Origin: an uncultured Muribaculaceae bacterium
Lineage (GTDB): Bacteria > Bacteroidota > Bacteroidia > Bacteroidales > Muribaculaceae
Direction: 5' to 3'
NCBI GenBank assembly: GCA_910578075.1
Contig: CAJTPK010000023.1
Coordinates: 1-64,000, forward strand
DNA: 64,000 nt
Shown: one piece after another, positions 43,608 to 52,532 of the stretch
Position numbering within the stretch: position 1 is the stretch's first letter
Layout of the letters: every line of letters starts with the position of its first letter
Translations under genes and position numbers: made by a program
Notes under the pieces: model-generated
What the model was told of the DNA's origin: nothing
Database searches by the model: none
Seen by the model: only the letters and a program-made list of their open reading frames with translations

Positions 43608-45092
43608 TCAATTTTTGAGTATCTTCTCTATGTCTGTATCTATGTCGGAATCCAAAGCGTAATCCCACAATGTCAGGCTTCGGATCTGATAATAATAGTT
43701 CCAGAAAAGATAGAGCTCGTTGATGTATTCCCTTCTTGCCTCATCCTTGCTTGTGCGGGAATCGTTAAGGTCAAGTGTGGAGATTTTTCCAATCATGAAA
43801 GTCTCCACATTTGTGGCATACCTTTTGGCTGCGATCTCATCGGCGCGGCGGCTTATGTCGAGCTGGTCAAGCTGGTTACGGTATCTCTCAACCAGAATGA
43901 ATATATTTTGTGCAAAGTCGGCTCGCTCCTGACGTAAACGACTTTCGGTCACCTTGCGGTTGCTTTCAGCCACTTTCACTTTCCCACGGCGGCGTCCCCA
44001 GTCAAGGATTGGTATCTCAAAGCCTATTTCCACCACTTGATTATCCTTCAATGTGGAATAGGCTCCGGCGAACCGACGGTCGGTTCCGGTATAACCTACC
44101 TGCGCGAAAAGTGAGATCTGACGCATGTTCCCTTTGGCTTTTGCAACCTCATAATCCGCTTCAAGCTGACGACGGCGGAGATTGGCGGCAAATTTATTTC
44201 GATCAAGCGCTTTCTGCAGGGCATCATCATAGGTGATCGCTGCAGTCGGGACGTCAGATGGCGTTTCCGGAATTATATCGGTATTCTCATTGTAATCAAG
44301 GAGCGTACGCAACTGGAACATACAGCTTTTACGGTTGCTCTCGCAATCGGTAAGTTCGGATTCCGCATTCAGTCTGTTAAGCTCCATCTGGAGAAGGTCG
44401 TTTCCGCTTATCCTTCCCATTTCCCTTTTCTCTTTTGCCACATCATAGAGTTTACGGGCGTTCTCAAGATTCTGACGTGCAATCAGCAGGTTTTCATCAG
44501 CCATCAGAAGTTGGAAATAGTAGGATATCGCTTTTATCGCGACATCTTCGGAAGCGCTCATGTATGCCGCTTTTGCCTCTTCATATCTCACAGGTTCAAT
44601 CTTTCTGTTCCATTTAAGGTTGTTTACCCCGAATATGGGTTGTGTCAGTGTGAGAGCAACGGGAATTGACATGAATCGGTTATACTTGTCACCATCGAGC
44701 TGACGGAAGAAGTCGAGAGATGTGTTGAGCGACACTTTACCTCCCGTAAGCCATATGTTCTGGCTGAGCGACACTTCCCCGTTCATCTGGAGATAGTTGT
44801 TTCGCACGAAGCTATAACTTCCACTCTCGTTCATATAGGGAGAGTACTGTTTATGGTATGCCGGTACTGTTGCGGAGAAGTTTACTTCAGGAAGCAATTC
44901 CGCCCTGTAGGAGCGATATTCCCAATATGAAGTGCGGAGCTCATCGAGAGCCACGGCTGCATCAACGCTATTGACGCGGGCACGTGCGATTGCCTCGTCA
45001 AGAGTTATCGTTATTCTTTCCGTCTCCGCGCCGAAGCATGACGCGGAGGCAAAAAGAACGGTGTATGAAAGAAATTGTTTTAAATTAATCAT
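43608..45092 (-). CDS. TolC-family outer membrane efflux protein
   Basis: This 494-residue protein has a signal peptide (ending near CFG-AETE, about residue 22), then two repeated OEP halves of long helices and barrel strands. ITLDEAIARARVNSVDAAVALDEL near residue 28 and DALQKALDRNKFAANLRRRQLEADYEVAKAKGNMRQISLFAQVGYT in the second half are characteristic. It forms the outer membrane duct of the tripartite pump encoded upstream. It follows the second permease by 28 bp and precedes the response regulator by 54 bp. Confidence 0.92.
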   Translation of the reverse strand: MINLKQFLSYTVLFASASCFGAETERITITLDEAIARARVNSVDAAVALDELRTSYWEYRSYRAELLPEVNFSATVPAYHKQYSPYMNESGSYSFVRNNYLQMNGEVSLSQNIWLTGGKVSLNTSLDFFRQLDGDKYNRFMSIPVALTLTQPIFGVNNLKWNRKIEPVRYEEAKAAYMSASEDVAIKAISYYFQLLMADENLLIARQNLENARKLYDVAKEKREMGRISGNDLLQMELNRLNAESELTDCESNRKSCMFQLRTLLDYNENTDIIPETPSDVPTAAITYDDALQKALDRNKFAANLRRRQLEADYEVAKAKGNMRQISLFAQVGYTGTDRRFAGAYSTLKDNQVVEIGFEIPILDWGRRRGKVKVAESNRKVTESRLRQERADFAQNIFILVERYRNQLDQLDISRRADEIAAKRYATNVETFMIGKISTLDLNDSRTSKDEARREYINELYLFWNYYYQIRSLTLWDYALDSDIDTDIEKILKN

Positions 45093-45120
45093 AGTTTATG
45101 AGACGGACTCTAAGTAGATG

Positions 45121-46371
45121 TTATTCCTCTTTCAGCGCTATGGCAGGTTCTATCTCCATTGCTTTTTTTGCAGGGAAAGCGATGCCGGCGATAATCATCA
45201 GAGCCATCAGCAGGGTTGTTATTACGAATGCGATGACAGATACCCATGCATATTCGGATGGAACGGTATCGCTGCTGACAATCTTATAGTGAAGAAAAAT
45301 GTCTGCGGCTATGGCAGGGACCGAGGCTATGACAAGCAGGAGGGTACCTTCTCCGATTGTTCTCTTGAAGATATCTGAATCTGTGGCGCCACACGTTTTG
45401 CGGAGTGCGATCTCACCTGAACGCTGACGGATACGGAACCAGAATGTTCCGAGCAGGCCTAAGAAAATAATAACGATGAGGAAAAGGATTCCGGAGCAAA
45501 CCAGGCGCACCTGGGTGTCGCTATGATGTTGGTTTGCGCTTCTTACGTCGTCCATGTCGGAGAGCTGAGTGAGATAAACATTGCGCATGCGTCTCATTTC
45601 CGGTGTGGAGTAGAATTCCTCTTCAAACTTTTTACCCATACCGGGTTTCACCCTCACGGCAATGTCGCCGGCCTCAGCCACAAGACCGTCATGGTTCTCA
45701 TCTATGCCCATAAGTATTGTGCCTACAGGATGCTCATACTCATTTCTTCTGATGGATGCTATGAGTGCCGAGACAGTACGGGGAGTGACAGTGTCATACA
45801 GCAACGCTTTCTTACCCAAAAGGTCGCGTGTGTTGCGTAGACGGTCATAGCGCAGCTCGGGCGAGATGAAGAGACCATTGGATCTCAGCATATTCTCAAG
45901 CTCCTCGGCAGGAATATTATCTAAGCTTACCGGTTTAAGCACCCTTACTATCTCAGGAGAGGCAAGCCTTACATTACCGCCGTATCTTATTGAATCTTCC
46001 GAACCGATTATGTTTAGTTCATTACCCATATAGTTGAATTGATAGGGGAGCGCGTTGGATGAGAATGCAGCAGCCTCAACGTATGGGCTTTTTCTTATTC
46101 TGTTTATGAGCATTCTTCTGTCGGACATATTATCAGCCCATGTCTTTTCCCCATTGTCGATGTATTCAGGGCTGGTCTCCGGCAGAGTCCTTATGGCTAT
46201 CTTATAGACATCCTCGGTGTCAAACCCCTTTTCCTCAAATTTATAGCGTACTGCCATGTTCAGGAATACACAGAGCATCCATACTGCGACGGATACTATC
46301 ATCAGTTCTATGATAAGCCACAGATTATCGCGCCATTCGTTTTTTATCTGTGTGATAAGATTTCTTTTCAT
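45121..46371 (-). CDS. ABC transporter permease, MacB/FtsX type (second copy)
   Basis: The start at 46371 gives 416 residues beginning MKRNLITQIKNEWRDNLWLI. The first membrane helix is near residues 17-40, a large periplasmic MacB_PCD domain follows (about 50-280), then three C-terminal helices with the FtsX motif RQRSGEIALRKTCGATDSDIFKR. It closely follows a paralogous permease (42-bp gap), so the pump probably works as a heterodimer. Such MacB-like systems are mechanotransmitters that push substrate through TolC from the periplasm. The substrate is unknown. Confidence 0.9.
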   Translation of the reverse strand: MKRNLITQIKNEWRDNLWLIIELMIVSVAVWMLCVFLNMAVRYKFEEKGFDTEDVYKIAIRTLPETSPEYIDNGEKTWADNMSDRRMLINRIRKSPYVEAAAFSSNALPYQFNYMGNELNIIGSEDSIRYGGNVRLASPEIVRVLKPVSLDNIPAEELENMLRSNGLFISPELRYDRLRNTRDLLGKKALLYDTVTPRTVSALIASIRRNEYEHPVGTILMGIDENHDGLVAEAGDIAVRVKPGMGKKFEEEFYSTPEMRRMRNVYLTQLSDMDDVRSANQHHSDTQVRLVCSGILFLIVIIFLGLLGTFWFRIRQRSGEIALRKTCGATDSDIFKRTIGEGTLLLVIASVPAIAADIFLHYKIVSSDTVPSEYAWVSVIAFVITTLLMALMIIAGIAFPAKKAMEIEPAIALKEE

Positions 46372-46413
46372 TATTGTATGTTTTTTTGAAGGTCTCACAT
46401 ATGTGCAGGACTC

Positions 46414-47700
46414 TCAGTCATTTTTACCGCTGATGGCTTCCGCCGGATTCACGCGAGATGCTCGCCACGCAGGCAACCCTGTGCTCAGAAGATTAAGAAT
46501 CAGGCAGAACACCAATGCAATTCCAAAGGTTTTAAAATTAAGAAGCATGCTGAATGTGGGGGTGCTTCCATGGCTGTCGGCTGATCCCCACTGACCTCCG
46601 TATGAAATGAACAGATTGGAGAATAGGGCGAGGAAAATGACGCAAAGTATGAGTCCTATGATTCCGCCTGCGAGTGTGAGCACAAGGTTCTCCCCGAGGA
46701 ATCTCCCCATTATTCCTGACTTTGTCGCGCCGAATGCCCTGCGCACACCGATTTCAGATACACGCCTACGCAGACGGCTTCGAGTCATGCTGCTGAGATT
46801 AATCGCCGGCAAAAGTAATAGGATAAAATATACTGCATATCTTATGTTTCGTGGCGTCTCGACATCAGGATCTGTATTGGAACCGAAATCGAGGTTGACT
46901 GCCTCTGCCGTGTAGGGTGCCTGATGATAGATAAGCTTTGAGTCCTCTTTGGCCAGTGATGCGTTCAGAGTGTTGTAGCGGTTTATAACTTGGCTACGGA
47001 TATCCTCATATTCTGTTCCCTCCTTCATGAGAAGATATACTTTTGTGTCTCCTCCATATCCGTTCATCCATAAATCACCTTCTGCTTCCGGCTGATAGGG
47101 TGTGAAAACCTTGGCAAATGTTTCAGGCATCAGCGGACTTGTGTCTTCAACCACACCCTGAACGATATATGGAACATGGCTAATCTTTATCTCCTGACCG
47201 GTTGCGTCGGCGTCACCGAAAAAACGTTTTGAAACAGACTTCGTTATGATGGCCTTTTTCAATCCGGCATCGGATGTGGCTTTGTCAAATGGTTTGCCGG
47301 AAAGGAACTTGTAATCGAAGATTTCCCAGTACACATTATCCACGTTCTTCACCAGCAGACTGATGCAGTCACCATCTTTCACTGATACATCCTCGTTTTC
47401 ATCCCATCCACTTGAGAAGGCGATTTTTTCAATACCTTTCAGATCTGAATATAACTTTTTTGCCGAGCTGTTCGACATACTTCCGGAGCTTGAGCCTTGG
47501 GGATATTCAAGGTTAATATTTTTTCCGGTAAGTATGCGGCTTCTGTTGCTTTCCGGAGACACCTCTACGGTGTCGATTGAAGAGGTCATGAAAACTGCCA
47601 TCACGAGGAATATCGCGAACGCGGTTCCAAGGATGGATGTCACGGTCACCATCGGTTGATGGCGCAGTTCATACCATATCTGTTTTATATAATTTGTCAT
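46414..47700 (-). CDS. ABC transporter permease, MacB/FtsX type (first copy)
   Basis: This 428-residue protein has an N-terminal helix (about 19-40), a periplasmic MacB_PCD domain with FFGDADATGQEIKISHVPYIVQGVVED, and C-terminal helices with RVSEIGVRRAFGATKSGIMGRFLGENLVL, the FtsX-family motif. It pairs with the permease that follows and with the ATPase 63 bp upstream. Two different permease genes and one ATPase is a common Bacteroidota arrangement, in contrast to the fused MacB of Proteobacteria. Confidence 0.9.
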   Translation of the reverse strand: MTNYIKQIWYELRHQPMVTVTSILGTAFAIFLVMAVFMTSSIDTVEVSPESNRSRILTGKNINLEYPQGSSSGSMSNSSAKKLYSDLKGIEKIAFSSGWDENEDVSVKDGDCISLLVKNVDNVYWEIFDYKFLSGKPFDKATSDAGLKKAIITKSVSKRFFGDADATGQEIKISHVPYIVQGVVEDTSPLMPETFAKVFTPYQPEAEGDLWMNGYGGDTKVYLLMKEGTEYEDIRSQVINRYNTLNASLAKEDSKLIYHQAPYTAEAVNLDFGSNTDPDVETPRNIRYAVYFILLLLPAINLSSMTRSRLRRRVSEIGVRRAFGATKSGIMGRFLGENLVLTLAGGIIGLILCVIFLALFSNLFISYGGQWGSADSHGSTPTFSMLLNFKTFGIALVFCLILNLLSTGLPAWRASRVNPAEAISGKND

Positions 47701-47763
47701 TGCAATATTTTTAAGGGAGTTTTGGCCTGGTCACCGCGGGTGACCGGCACTCAACATTTGCTA

Positions 47764-48438
47764 TTATTTGATGCGGCGGCCGTCGAGGAAATGGATTATA
47801 CGGTCGGTCTGACGTGCCTGCTCCTCGTTGTGGGTTACCATGACGATTGTGCGGCCGTCTTCCTTGTTTAGGCTGTGGAGGAGATCCATAACTTCGGTTC
47901 CCATCTTCGAGTCGAGGTTTCCTGTAGGCTCGTCGGCAAGGATGATCTCAGGATCACCGATGATTGCTCGGGCGATTGCAACACGTTGGCACTGACCACC
48001 TGACAGTTGCGATGGAAAATGACGCTTGCGGTGTCCTAATCCGAGACGTTCGAGAACATTGTCTATTTTCTCTTTTCTTAGTTTACTCCCTATATCCTTG
48101 CGGTAGAGGAGGGGAAGAACAACATTGTCGGAAACATTAAGCGAAGGGATAAGATGGAAGCTCTGGAATACAAATCCGATATTGGCATTGCGGAAATGTG
48201 AAAGTTCTTTATCGTTAAGAGAGGTTACATCTGTATCAAGTATGCTTACTTTACCTTTTGTCGCTTTGTCAAGAAGCCCTATTATGTTGAGAAGAGTTGA
48301 TTTTCCGCATCCGGAGGGTCCCATGATGCTGACGAATTCCCCTTTTTCAATTGATAGATTCACGTTCTCGAGAGCCACTGTCTCGATCTCTTTTGTGCGG
48401 TAGACTTTTTCAAGTCCTTCAAGATTGATGATACTCAT
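47764..48438 (-). CDS. ABC transporter ATP-binding protein, MacB/LolD type
   Basis: This 224-residue ATPase has Walker A GPSGCGKST at about residues 39-47, the Q-loop FVFQSFHLIPSLNV, signature LSGGQCQRVAIARAI, Walker B ILADEPTGNLDS and the H-loop VTHNEE. It has the length and motifs of the LolD/MacB group that power FtsX-type permeases. It lies between the adaptor gene (49-bp gap) and the two permeases. Confidence 0.95.
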   Translation of the reverse strand: MSIINLEGLEKVYRTKEIETVALENVNLSIEKGEFVSIMGPSGCGKSTLLNIIGLLDKATKGKVSILDTDVTSLNDKELSHFRNANIGFVFQSFHLIPSLNVSDNVVLPLLYRKDIGSKLRKEKIDNVLERLGLGHRKRHFPSQLSGGQCQRVAIARAIIGDPEIILADEPTGNLDSKMGTEVMDLLHSLNKEDGRTIVMVTHNEEQARQTDRIIHFLDGRRIK

Positions 48439-48487
48439 ATTATTAAGTTGTTTTAATTTTTAATTGTTGTTTTTCTGTGAAAGAATT

Positions 48488-49735
48488 TTATTTGAGTTTT
48501 ATTCTTTTCTTGTTCTGATATTTCTCAAGATCAGTTCTTACCACTTTCTCACCGGGAGAGAGACCGGATTTTACCTCAATGAAATCAAAGTTGCCGTCAC
48601 CAAGCACTACGTCCCGGCGTTCAAGATAACCGTCTCCGTTATCTACAAAAAAGATGTAGCTTCCCGGTCCATGATAATAGGTGCCGTTTGGTATTCGAGT
48701 CGCATTCTCCCGAATGTCAAAAAGTACATTGATTTCGGCTCTTCTTCCTGATTGCAAATGAGGGTCGCTGTCATTGTCAAGAAGCACGGTGAAAGAGACT
48801 ATACCGTTGTTTGATTGAGGAGTAATAGTCCCGATCTTTCCATGCATAAGCTGCTTGCCTACCCGGATATTGACTTCAGCACCCAATGCGAGCTTATCGG
48901 CATTTGATTCAGCTATCTGGGCGGAGATCTTGAAATGATTCAAGTCTGACAGGATTGCAAGCCGTTCTCCTGCCGAAATGCTTGTTCCGAGTGAGGAATT
49001 CAAGTATGTTACTGTGGCATTTGCCGGTGCCTTCACCCTTGCATCATCGAGAGTACGTCTCATTTCAGCAAGGTTTTTCGCGGTTATCCCTTCCTCCAGC
49101 TCTTTGCTTTTTCTTGACGCGGCATGACTCAACGTCTCGTTGTGAAGCTGTTTCTTCAGCTGTTCAAGTTCGAGCACAGCTGTCTGGTATGCGAGTTCAG
49201 CTTCGCGTACACGGTCACCTGTTCCGCTGCCAATGCTGTCAAGACGTTTCTCATTGGCTGTCTCTGTCTTAAGACGTGCTACAGACATCTCTTTTGCTTT
49301 TATCTGCATTTCAAGGTTTGTCAGATAAGTCTTGCTTGCAAGAACAGTCTGCTCTGTGTCATATCTTCTCATCAGAGTCTGGTCCGCGAGTTTCTGTAAT
49401 TCAGTTTCCTCGCTTGCAAGATCAAGCTTCATAAGGGATTGCCCTTGCTCCACCACATCTCCTTCATGACAGTAGATCTCCAGAATTTTTGTTGATACCG
49501 GAGATGTGATTGTCAGTTCATAAGCAGGCACGACCTTACCGGATGCGTCTGCGGATGTCTCGACAGTACCCTTGTCTGTTGTCATGAAATCAAGCGAACT
49601 CTTTTTCATAGAAGGTGCCAGTGATGATATCCCGATTACAGCCACGGCAATAATCAGAATTGCCGGAACTATTACACGCAGCATTTTTTTCAGCCTGCGT
49701 TTCTTCTGTTCTTTTATTGAAATTTCTCTATCCAT
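48488..49735 (-). CDS. Periplasmic adaptor (HlyD/MacA-like membrane fusion protein)
   Basis: This 415-residue protein has an N-terminal Lys/Arg-rich segment and one membrane anchor (about 17-40), a biotinyl-lipoyl-like half (VETSADASGKVVPAYELTITSPVSTKILEIYCHEGDVVEQGQSLMKLD), a long coiled-coil hairpin (about 110-230), the second lipoyl half (DARVKAPANATVTYL) and beta-barrel domains. It joins the inner-membrane permeases to TolC. It is the first gene of the operon, and all the candidate control sites lie directly upstream. Confidence 0.93.
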   Translation of the reverse strand: MDREISIKEQKKRRLKKMLRVIVPAILIIAVAVIGISSLAPSMKKSSLDFMTTDKGTVETSADASGKVVPAYELTITSPVSTKILEIYCHEGDVVEQGQSLMKLDLASEETELQKLADQTLMRRYDTEQTVLASKTYLTNLEMQIKAKEMSVARLKTETANEKRLDSIGSGTGDRVREAELAYQTAVLELEQLKKQLHNETLSHAASRKSKELEEGITAKNLAEMRRTLDDARVKAPANATVTYLNSSLGTSISAGERLAILSDLNHFKISAQIAESNADKLALGAEVNIRVGKQLMHGKIGTITPQSNNGIVSFTVLLDNDSDPHLQSGRRAEINVLFDIRENATRIPNGTYYHGPGSYIFFVDNGDGYLERRDVVLGDGNFDFIEVKSGLSPGEKVVRTDLEKYQNKKRIKLK

Positions 49736-49763
49736 GTTGTCAGTATATTCTTGCCAATAATAT

Positions 49764-49780
49764 TACACTATGCGTGCCAA
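49764..49780 (-). promoter_or_regulatory. Sigma-54-like -24 element upstream of the efflux operon (weak -12)
   Basis: On the minus strand TTGGCACG (49780-49773) is a perfect -24 element. It is followed after four bases by GTGTA, which matches the -12 TTGCA only partly. It lies 29 bp before the adaptor start. The NtrC-type regulator in the same operon makes a sigma-54 promoter expected, but the poor -12 box lowers confidence. Confidence 0.45.
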
Positions 49781-49823
49781 ATAATTAATATATTGATAAT
49801 TAATTAACTAACTTATTTTACTG

Positions 49824-49892
49824 TGTCCGGTTTCGGACAAATATGAAGAATTCGTACATCCATATGTACGAATTGGCAGTATTTTCCGGACA
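49824..49892. promoter_or_regulatory. Nested palindromes between efflux operon and pagL-like gene (candidate regulator sites)
   Basis: AATTCGTACAT (49849-49859) and ATGTACGAATT (49864-49874) form a perfect 11-bp inverted repeat with a 4-nt spacer. Around it lie three TGTCCG/CGGACA half-sites (49824-49829, 49834-49839, 49887-49892), the first two forming their own dyad around GTTT. The distance of roughly 70-130 bp to the -24-like element fits enhancer sites of NtrC-type regulators. Neither strand has a T-run after the stems, so a terminator is unlikely. Confidence 0.6.
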
Positions 49893-49903
49893 ACATTTGG
49901 AAA

Positions 49904-49935
49904 TTTGCGGATATGGAATAATTATGATACTTTTG
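49904..49935 (+). promoter_or_regulatory. Promoter of the pagL-like gene, implying a leaderless or very short leader
   Basis: TTTG (49904-49907), 20 nt and TACTTTTG (49928-49935) match the Bacteroides consensus exactly. The transcription start would be near 49941, and the ATG is at 49943. Any 5' leader would be only a few bases. Confidence 0.65.
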
Positions 49936-49942
49936 CAGTGAT

Positions 49943-51151
49943 ATGAATAGAAGATTGCTGATAAGCGTATTGACATTTTGTATTGGGATAATGATGCAGC
50001 CGGTTTGTCATGCATCGCATCTGATTTCGGATTCATTGCCGGGAGAGTTTTCAGGGAAGTTGCCATGGAGAATAGGAATGGAGGTTGCGCCTGCGTATGT
50101 TTTACCAACAAATACATTTCTTCAAGGTGATAATATATTGTCCCACCGAGTGGATGCATCTTTGACAACGACGTTGCGCGGTGATTTCTGTTTTAATCCC
50201 CGTTCCCGTACAGGTATGCTCTATCATGGATTATATCAGGGTGTAGGAGTTGATATCCGGACGTTCTTTTCATCGCGTCTGTTAGCGACTCCGGTTTCTC
50301 TTTATGTGTATCAGGGAGCACCGTTCAAACATTTCACAAAAAATCTATGGCTCGGTTATGAATGGAGGTTCGGTGCTGCGATGGGATGGGAAGATCGTAG
50401 CGGAGACAGAATGGAGGGTTATTTAAATTCCGCGATATCAACACGTGTTACCGCCCATATGGGAGTGAGCCTCAAATTGCATTACAATGTATCAGATAGG
50501 CTTCAGTTGACAGCCGGTGTGGATGCAACGCATTTTTCTAATGGGAATACATCTTTCCCGAATTCAGGAATCAACACTATCGGTGTGTCATTGGGTGCAT
50601 CTTATTTGATAAATGGGGGTGAGGAATATGTCGATCCGGATCCGGAATTGATTAGTGAGGCAGACAAAACGCGATGGATGTGGGATATTCTGGCTTATGG
50701 TGCATGGAGGAGACGTCATGTCATAATAGAGGGAATCGAAACCTTGCTTCCAAAAAAGTATGGTGTGGGCGGTATTCAATTTTCTCCAATGATAAAAATA
50801 AACAGATGGTTCTCCGCTGGCATGGCTATTGATTTTCAATACGACCATGGTGCCGGTCTTGAACCATATTGGGAAGGTGGATATTATGATAATGCGGTGT
50901 TTGGAACCCCGTCTTTTCGTGAAAAAATAAGAGTAGGCGCAGGTGGTATTGCGGAGTTGACAATGCCTATTTTCAAGGTAGGTGCAGGTCTGGGATATGA
51001 TATTGTCAGTCCTAAAGGGGATATGCGTTTCTTTCAGCAGCTTTATATCAAGGCGTTTGTCACACATCATGTATATCTTAATGTTGGATATAGACTCGGC
51101 AATTTTAAAGATCCGCAGAACCTGATGCTTGGTGTTGGAGTGAGACTTTAA
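49943..51151 (+). CDS. PagL-like lipid A deacylase / acyloxyacyl hydrolase family outer membrane protein
   Basis: This 402-residue protein has a signal peptide ending near CHA-S (residue 24) and a beta-barrel with alternating aromatic strands, finishing in GVGVRL. HFSNGNTSFPNSGINTIGVSLGASYLI near residue 196 is the PagL signature, with the catalytic His-Ser pair. PagL removes the 3-O-linked acyl chain of lipid A. This protein is more than twice the length of Pseudomonas PagL, with a roughly 100-residue addition on each side, as in other Bacteroidota members. It is divergent from a MacAB-like pump and shares the palindromic interval with it, so both may respond to envelope stress. Confidence 0.82.
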   Translation: MNRRLLISVLTFCIGIMMQPVCHASHLISDSLPGEFSGKLPWRIGMEVAPAYVLPTNTFLQGDNILSHRVDASLTTTLRGDFCFNPRSRTGMLYHGLYQGVGVDIRTFFSSRLLATPVSLYVYQGAPFKHFTKNLWLGYEWRFGAAMGWEDRSGDRMEGYLNSAISTRVTAHMGVSLKLHYNVSDRLQLTAGVDATHFSNGNTSFPNSGINTIGVSLGASYLINGGEEYVDPDPELISEADKTRWMWDILAYGAWRRRHVIIEGIETLLPKKYGVGGIQFSPMIKINRWFSAGMAIDFQYDHGAGLEPYWEGGYYDNAVFGTPSFREKIRVGAGGIAELTMPIFKVGAGLGYDIVSPKGDMRFFQQLYIKAFVTHHVYLNVGYRLGNFKDPQNLMLGVGVRL

Positions 51152-51172
51152 AATCTACAATAATATACAAAT

Positions 51173-51220
51173 ATAATATGCAAAGGATGGCGCAGCACTG
51201 CGCCATCCTTTGCATATTAT
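51173..51220. terminator. 22-bp perfect-stem bidirectional terminator
   Basis: The arms 51173-51194 and 51199-51220 are exact reverse complements around the loop GCAC. The core of each arm is GCAAAGGATGGCGCA or its complement. It lies between the convergent pagL-like and porin genes and should stop transcription from both sides. Confidence 0.85.
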
Positions 51221-51237
51221 TGTGAATTCCTTGATTA

Positions 51238-52458
51238 TCAGAATACAGGCATCTGCCAGATGAAACCTACGGAAAGCTGGTTTGTTGAGTAGTCATCTGC
51301 GCCATATGCCTTGGCACGGTTGGAATATTTGTAAGTGCGGCCAACATAGGTTGCGAAGAAATGGAGGTTACGGTCTTTGAAGGGGTAGTATTCAATACCA
51401 CCGATATAGCCCCATGCTGTGCGATAGCGTCCTTTCTCAATAGTATGGTCGGGATTGCCAGCCTGCTGATGGGTTTTATATACTCCCTCATTCTCTGCCA
51501 TTGCCTTGGCAAATATGTTCCACGCGGGGTGGAATCGATAGTTGAGATGGAGCACAAACGACATGATGTCGGTCTTGCCGGTCTTGTATCCGGTGCCATT
51601 CTCGCTGTTCCAGCCCTCAGGTTGAACGATGCTTGTGATAATACCCTTACGGTCTACTCCCTCGCGTGAGTACATCCAGTCGAAATACATCTGAACTTTA
51701 TCGGAAATGTTGAAGTCATTACCTAATGCGAAATACCACATGTGCTCACCCTTAGTCTCATTCATGATTGATGCAGACCAGCGGGTTTTGTATACATCCG
51801 CGAAGTTACCGTTCCAGTTAAGGGTGTATACCATAGGTATCTTGGCTTTTGTGTAATTTCCATACATCTCGCGTGAGCTGTCGTTGTAAGCATTTAGCAC
51901 CTGGAATTGCAGCTGTTGCTTCGGAGTGAAATTATAGCCAACAGTAATACCGCTCATGAAGTTGCTCATATAATCCACCATATCTGAGTATTGATATATC
52001 TCGATAGGGTTCATATCAAACTCAATACCACCATAGGCAGCACATTGCTTACCCAGGAAGAAAGACCATTTGTCGAGATTTATTCCGATTCCTGCGATGT
52101 CAATGCTATTGAGCAAATTGTCGCGGTATCCATTAGGGCTGTCTCCCTTGTTCAGACGCTGGCGGTAGCGGTAACTCAGCCAATCGTTGATATTACCCTT
52201 GGCTTCGATACGCAGCTGGTTCATCTTGAACTTAGCCTCATTGAAATGAGATCCGTCCCAATCGGCATTGAATGAGCCGTGCATGTTGAGATACAGATTG
52301 AATTTATCTGTCTTTTTCTCTATTTTGGCAATGCTTTCTATGATTCCCTGCTCATCGGTGGTTCTGTAATCATTGATTTTTTCCTGCTGAGCCATTCCGG
52401 GAAGAGCGCATATGGCGGCTCCTGCAAACAATATGGATATGTGTTTCATGGTTTTCAT
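51238..52458 (-). CDS. Outer membrane porin (OprO/P-like family)
   Basis: This 406-residue protein has a signal peptide (ending near GMA-Q, residue 23), a short helical linker (IESIAKIEKKTDKFN), then a 14-18 strand barrel rich in aromatic residues (NLYLNMHGSFNADWDG; FKMNQLRIEAKGNINDWLSYRYRQRLN; SFFLGKQCAAYGGIEFD), ending VGFIWQMPVF. The strand pattern and the FLGKQ segment resemble phosphate-selective porin O/P-type proteins of Bacteroidota. Its position after dcuB-ansB, although separated by a terminator hairpin, suggests it may let dicarboxylates or amino acids reach the periplasm. The substrate is not readable. Confidence 0.82.
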   Translation of the reverse strand: MKTMKHISILFAGAAICALPGMAQQEKINDYRTTDEQGIIESIAKIEKKTDKFNLYLNMHGSFNADWDGSHFNEAKFKMNQLRIEAKGNINDWLSYRYRQRLNKGDSPNGYRDNLLNSIDIAGIGINLDKWSFFLGKQCAAYGGIEFDMNPIEIYQYSDMVDYMSNFMSGITVGYNFTPKQQLQFQVLNAYNDSSREMYGNYTKAKIPMVYTLNWNGNFADVYKTRWSASIMNETKGEHMWYFALGNDFNISDKVQMYFDWMYSREGVDRKGIITSIVQPEGWNSENGTGYKTGKTDIMSFVLHLNYRFHPAWNIFAKAMAENEGVYKTHQQAGNPDHTIEKGRYRTAWGYIGGIEYYPFKDRNLHFFATYVGRTYKYSNRAKAYGADDYSTNQLSVGFIWQMPVF

Positions 52459-52480
52459 ATTTTTGAGTGAGAAATAAAAT

Positions 52481-52523
52481 GAGTCTTTAAGGACTTTAAG
52501 GATCTTAAAATCCTTAAAGACTC
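52481..52523 (-). terminator. Terminator after asparaginase
   Basis: GAGTCTTTAAGGA (52481-52493) and TCCTTAAAGACTC (52511-52523) form a perfect 13-bp stem, with extra TTAAGGATCTTAA pairing in the loop. The minus strand continues ATTTTATTTC. It separates ansB from the porin gene. Confidence 0.75.
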
Positions 52524-52532
52524 GAATTCTTT

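Noticed and set aside
42201..49735. Colicin or bacteriocin export system
   Set aside because: The ATPase lacks a peptidase C39 domain and no small leader-peptide gene is seen. The FtsX/MacB-type permeases fit a MacAB-like pump.
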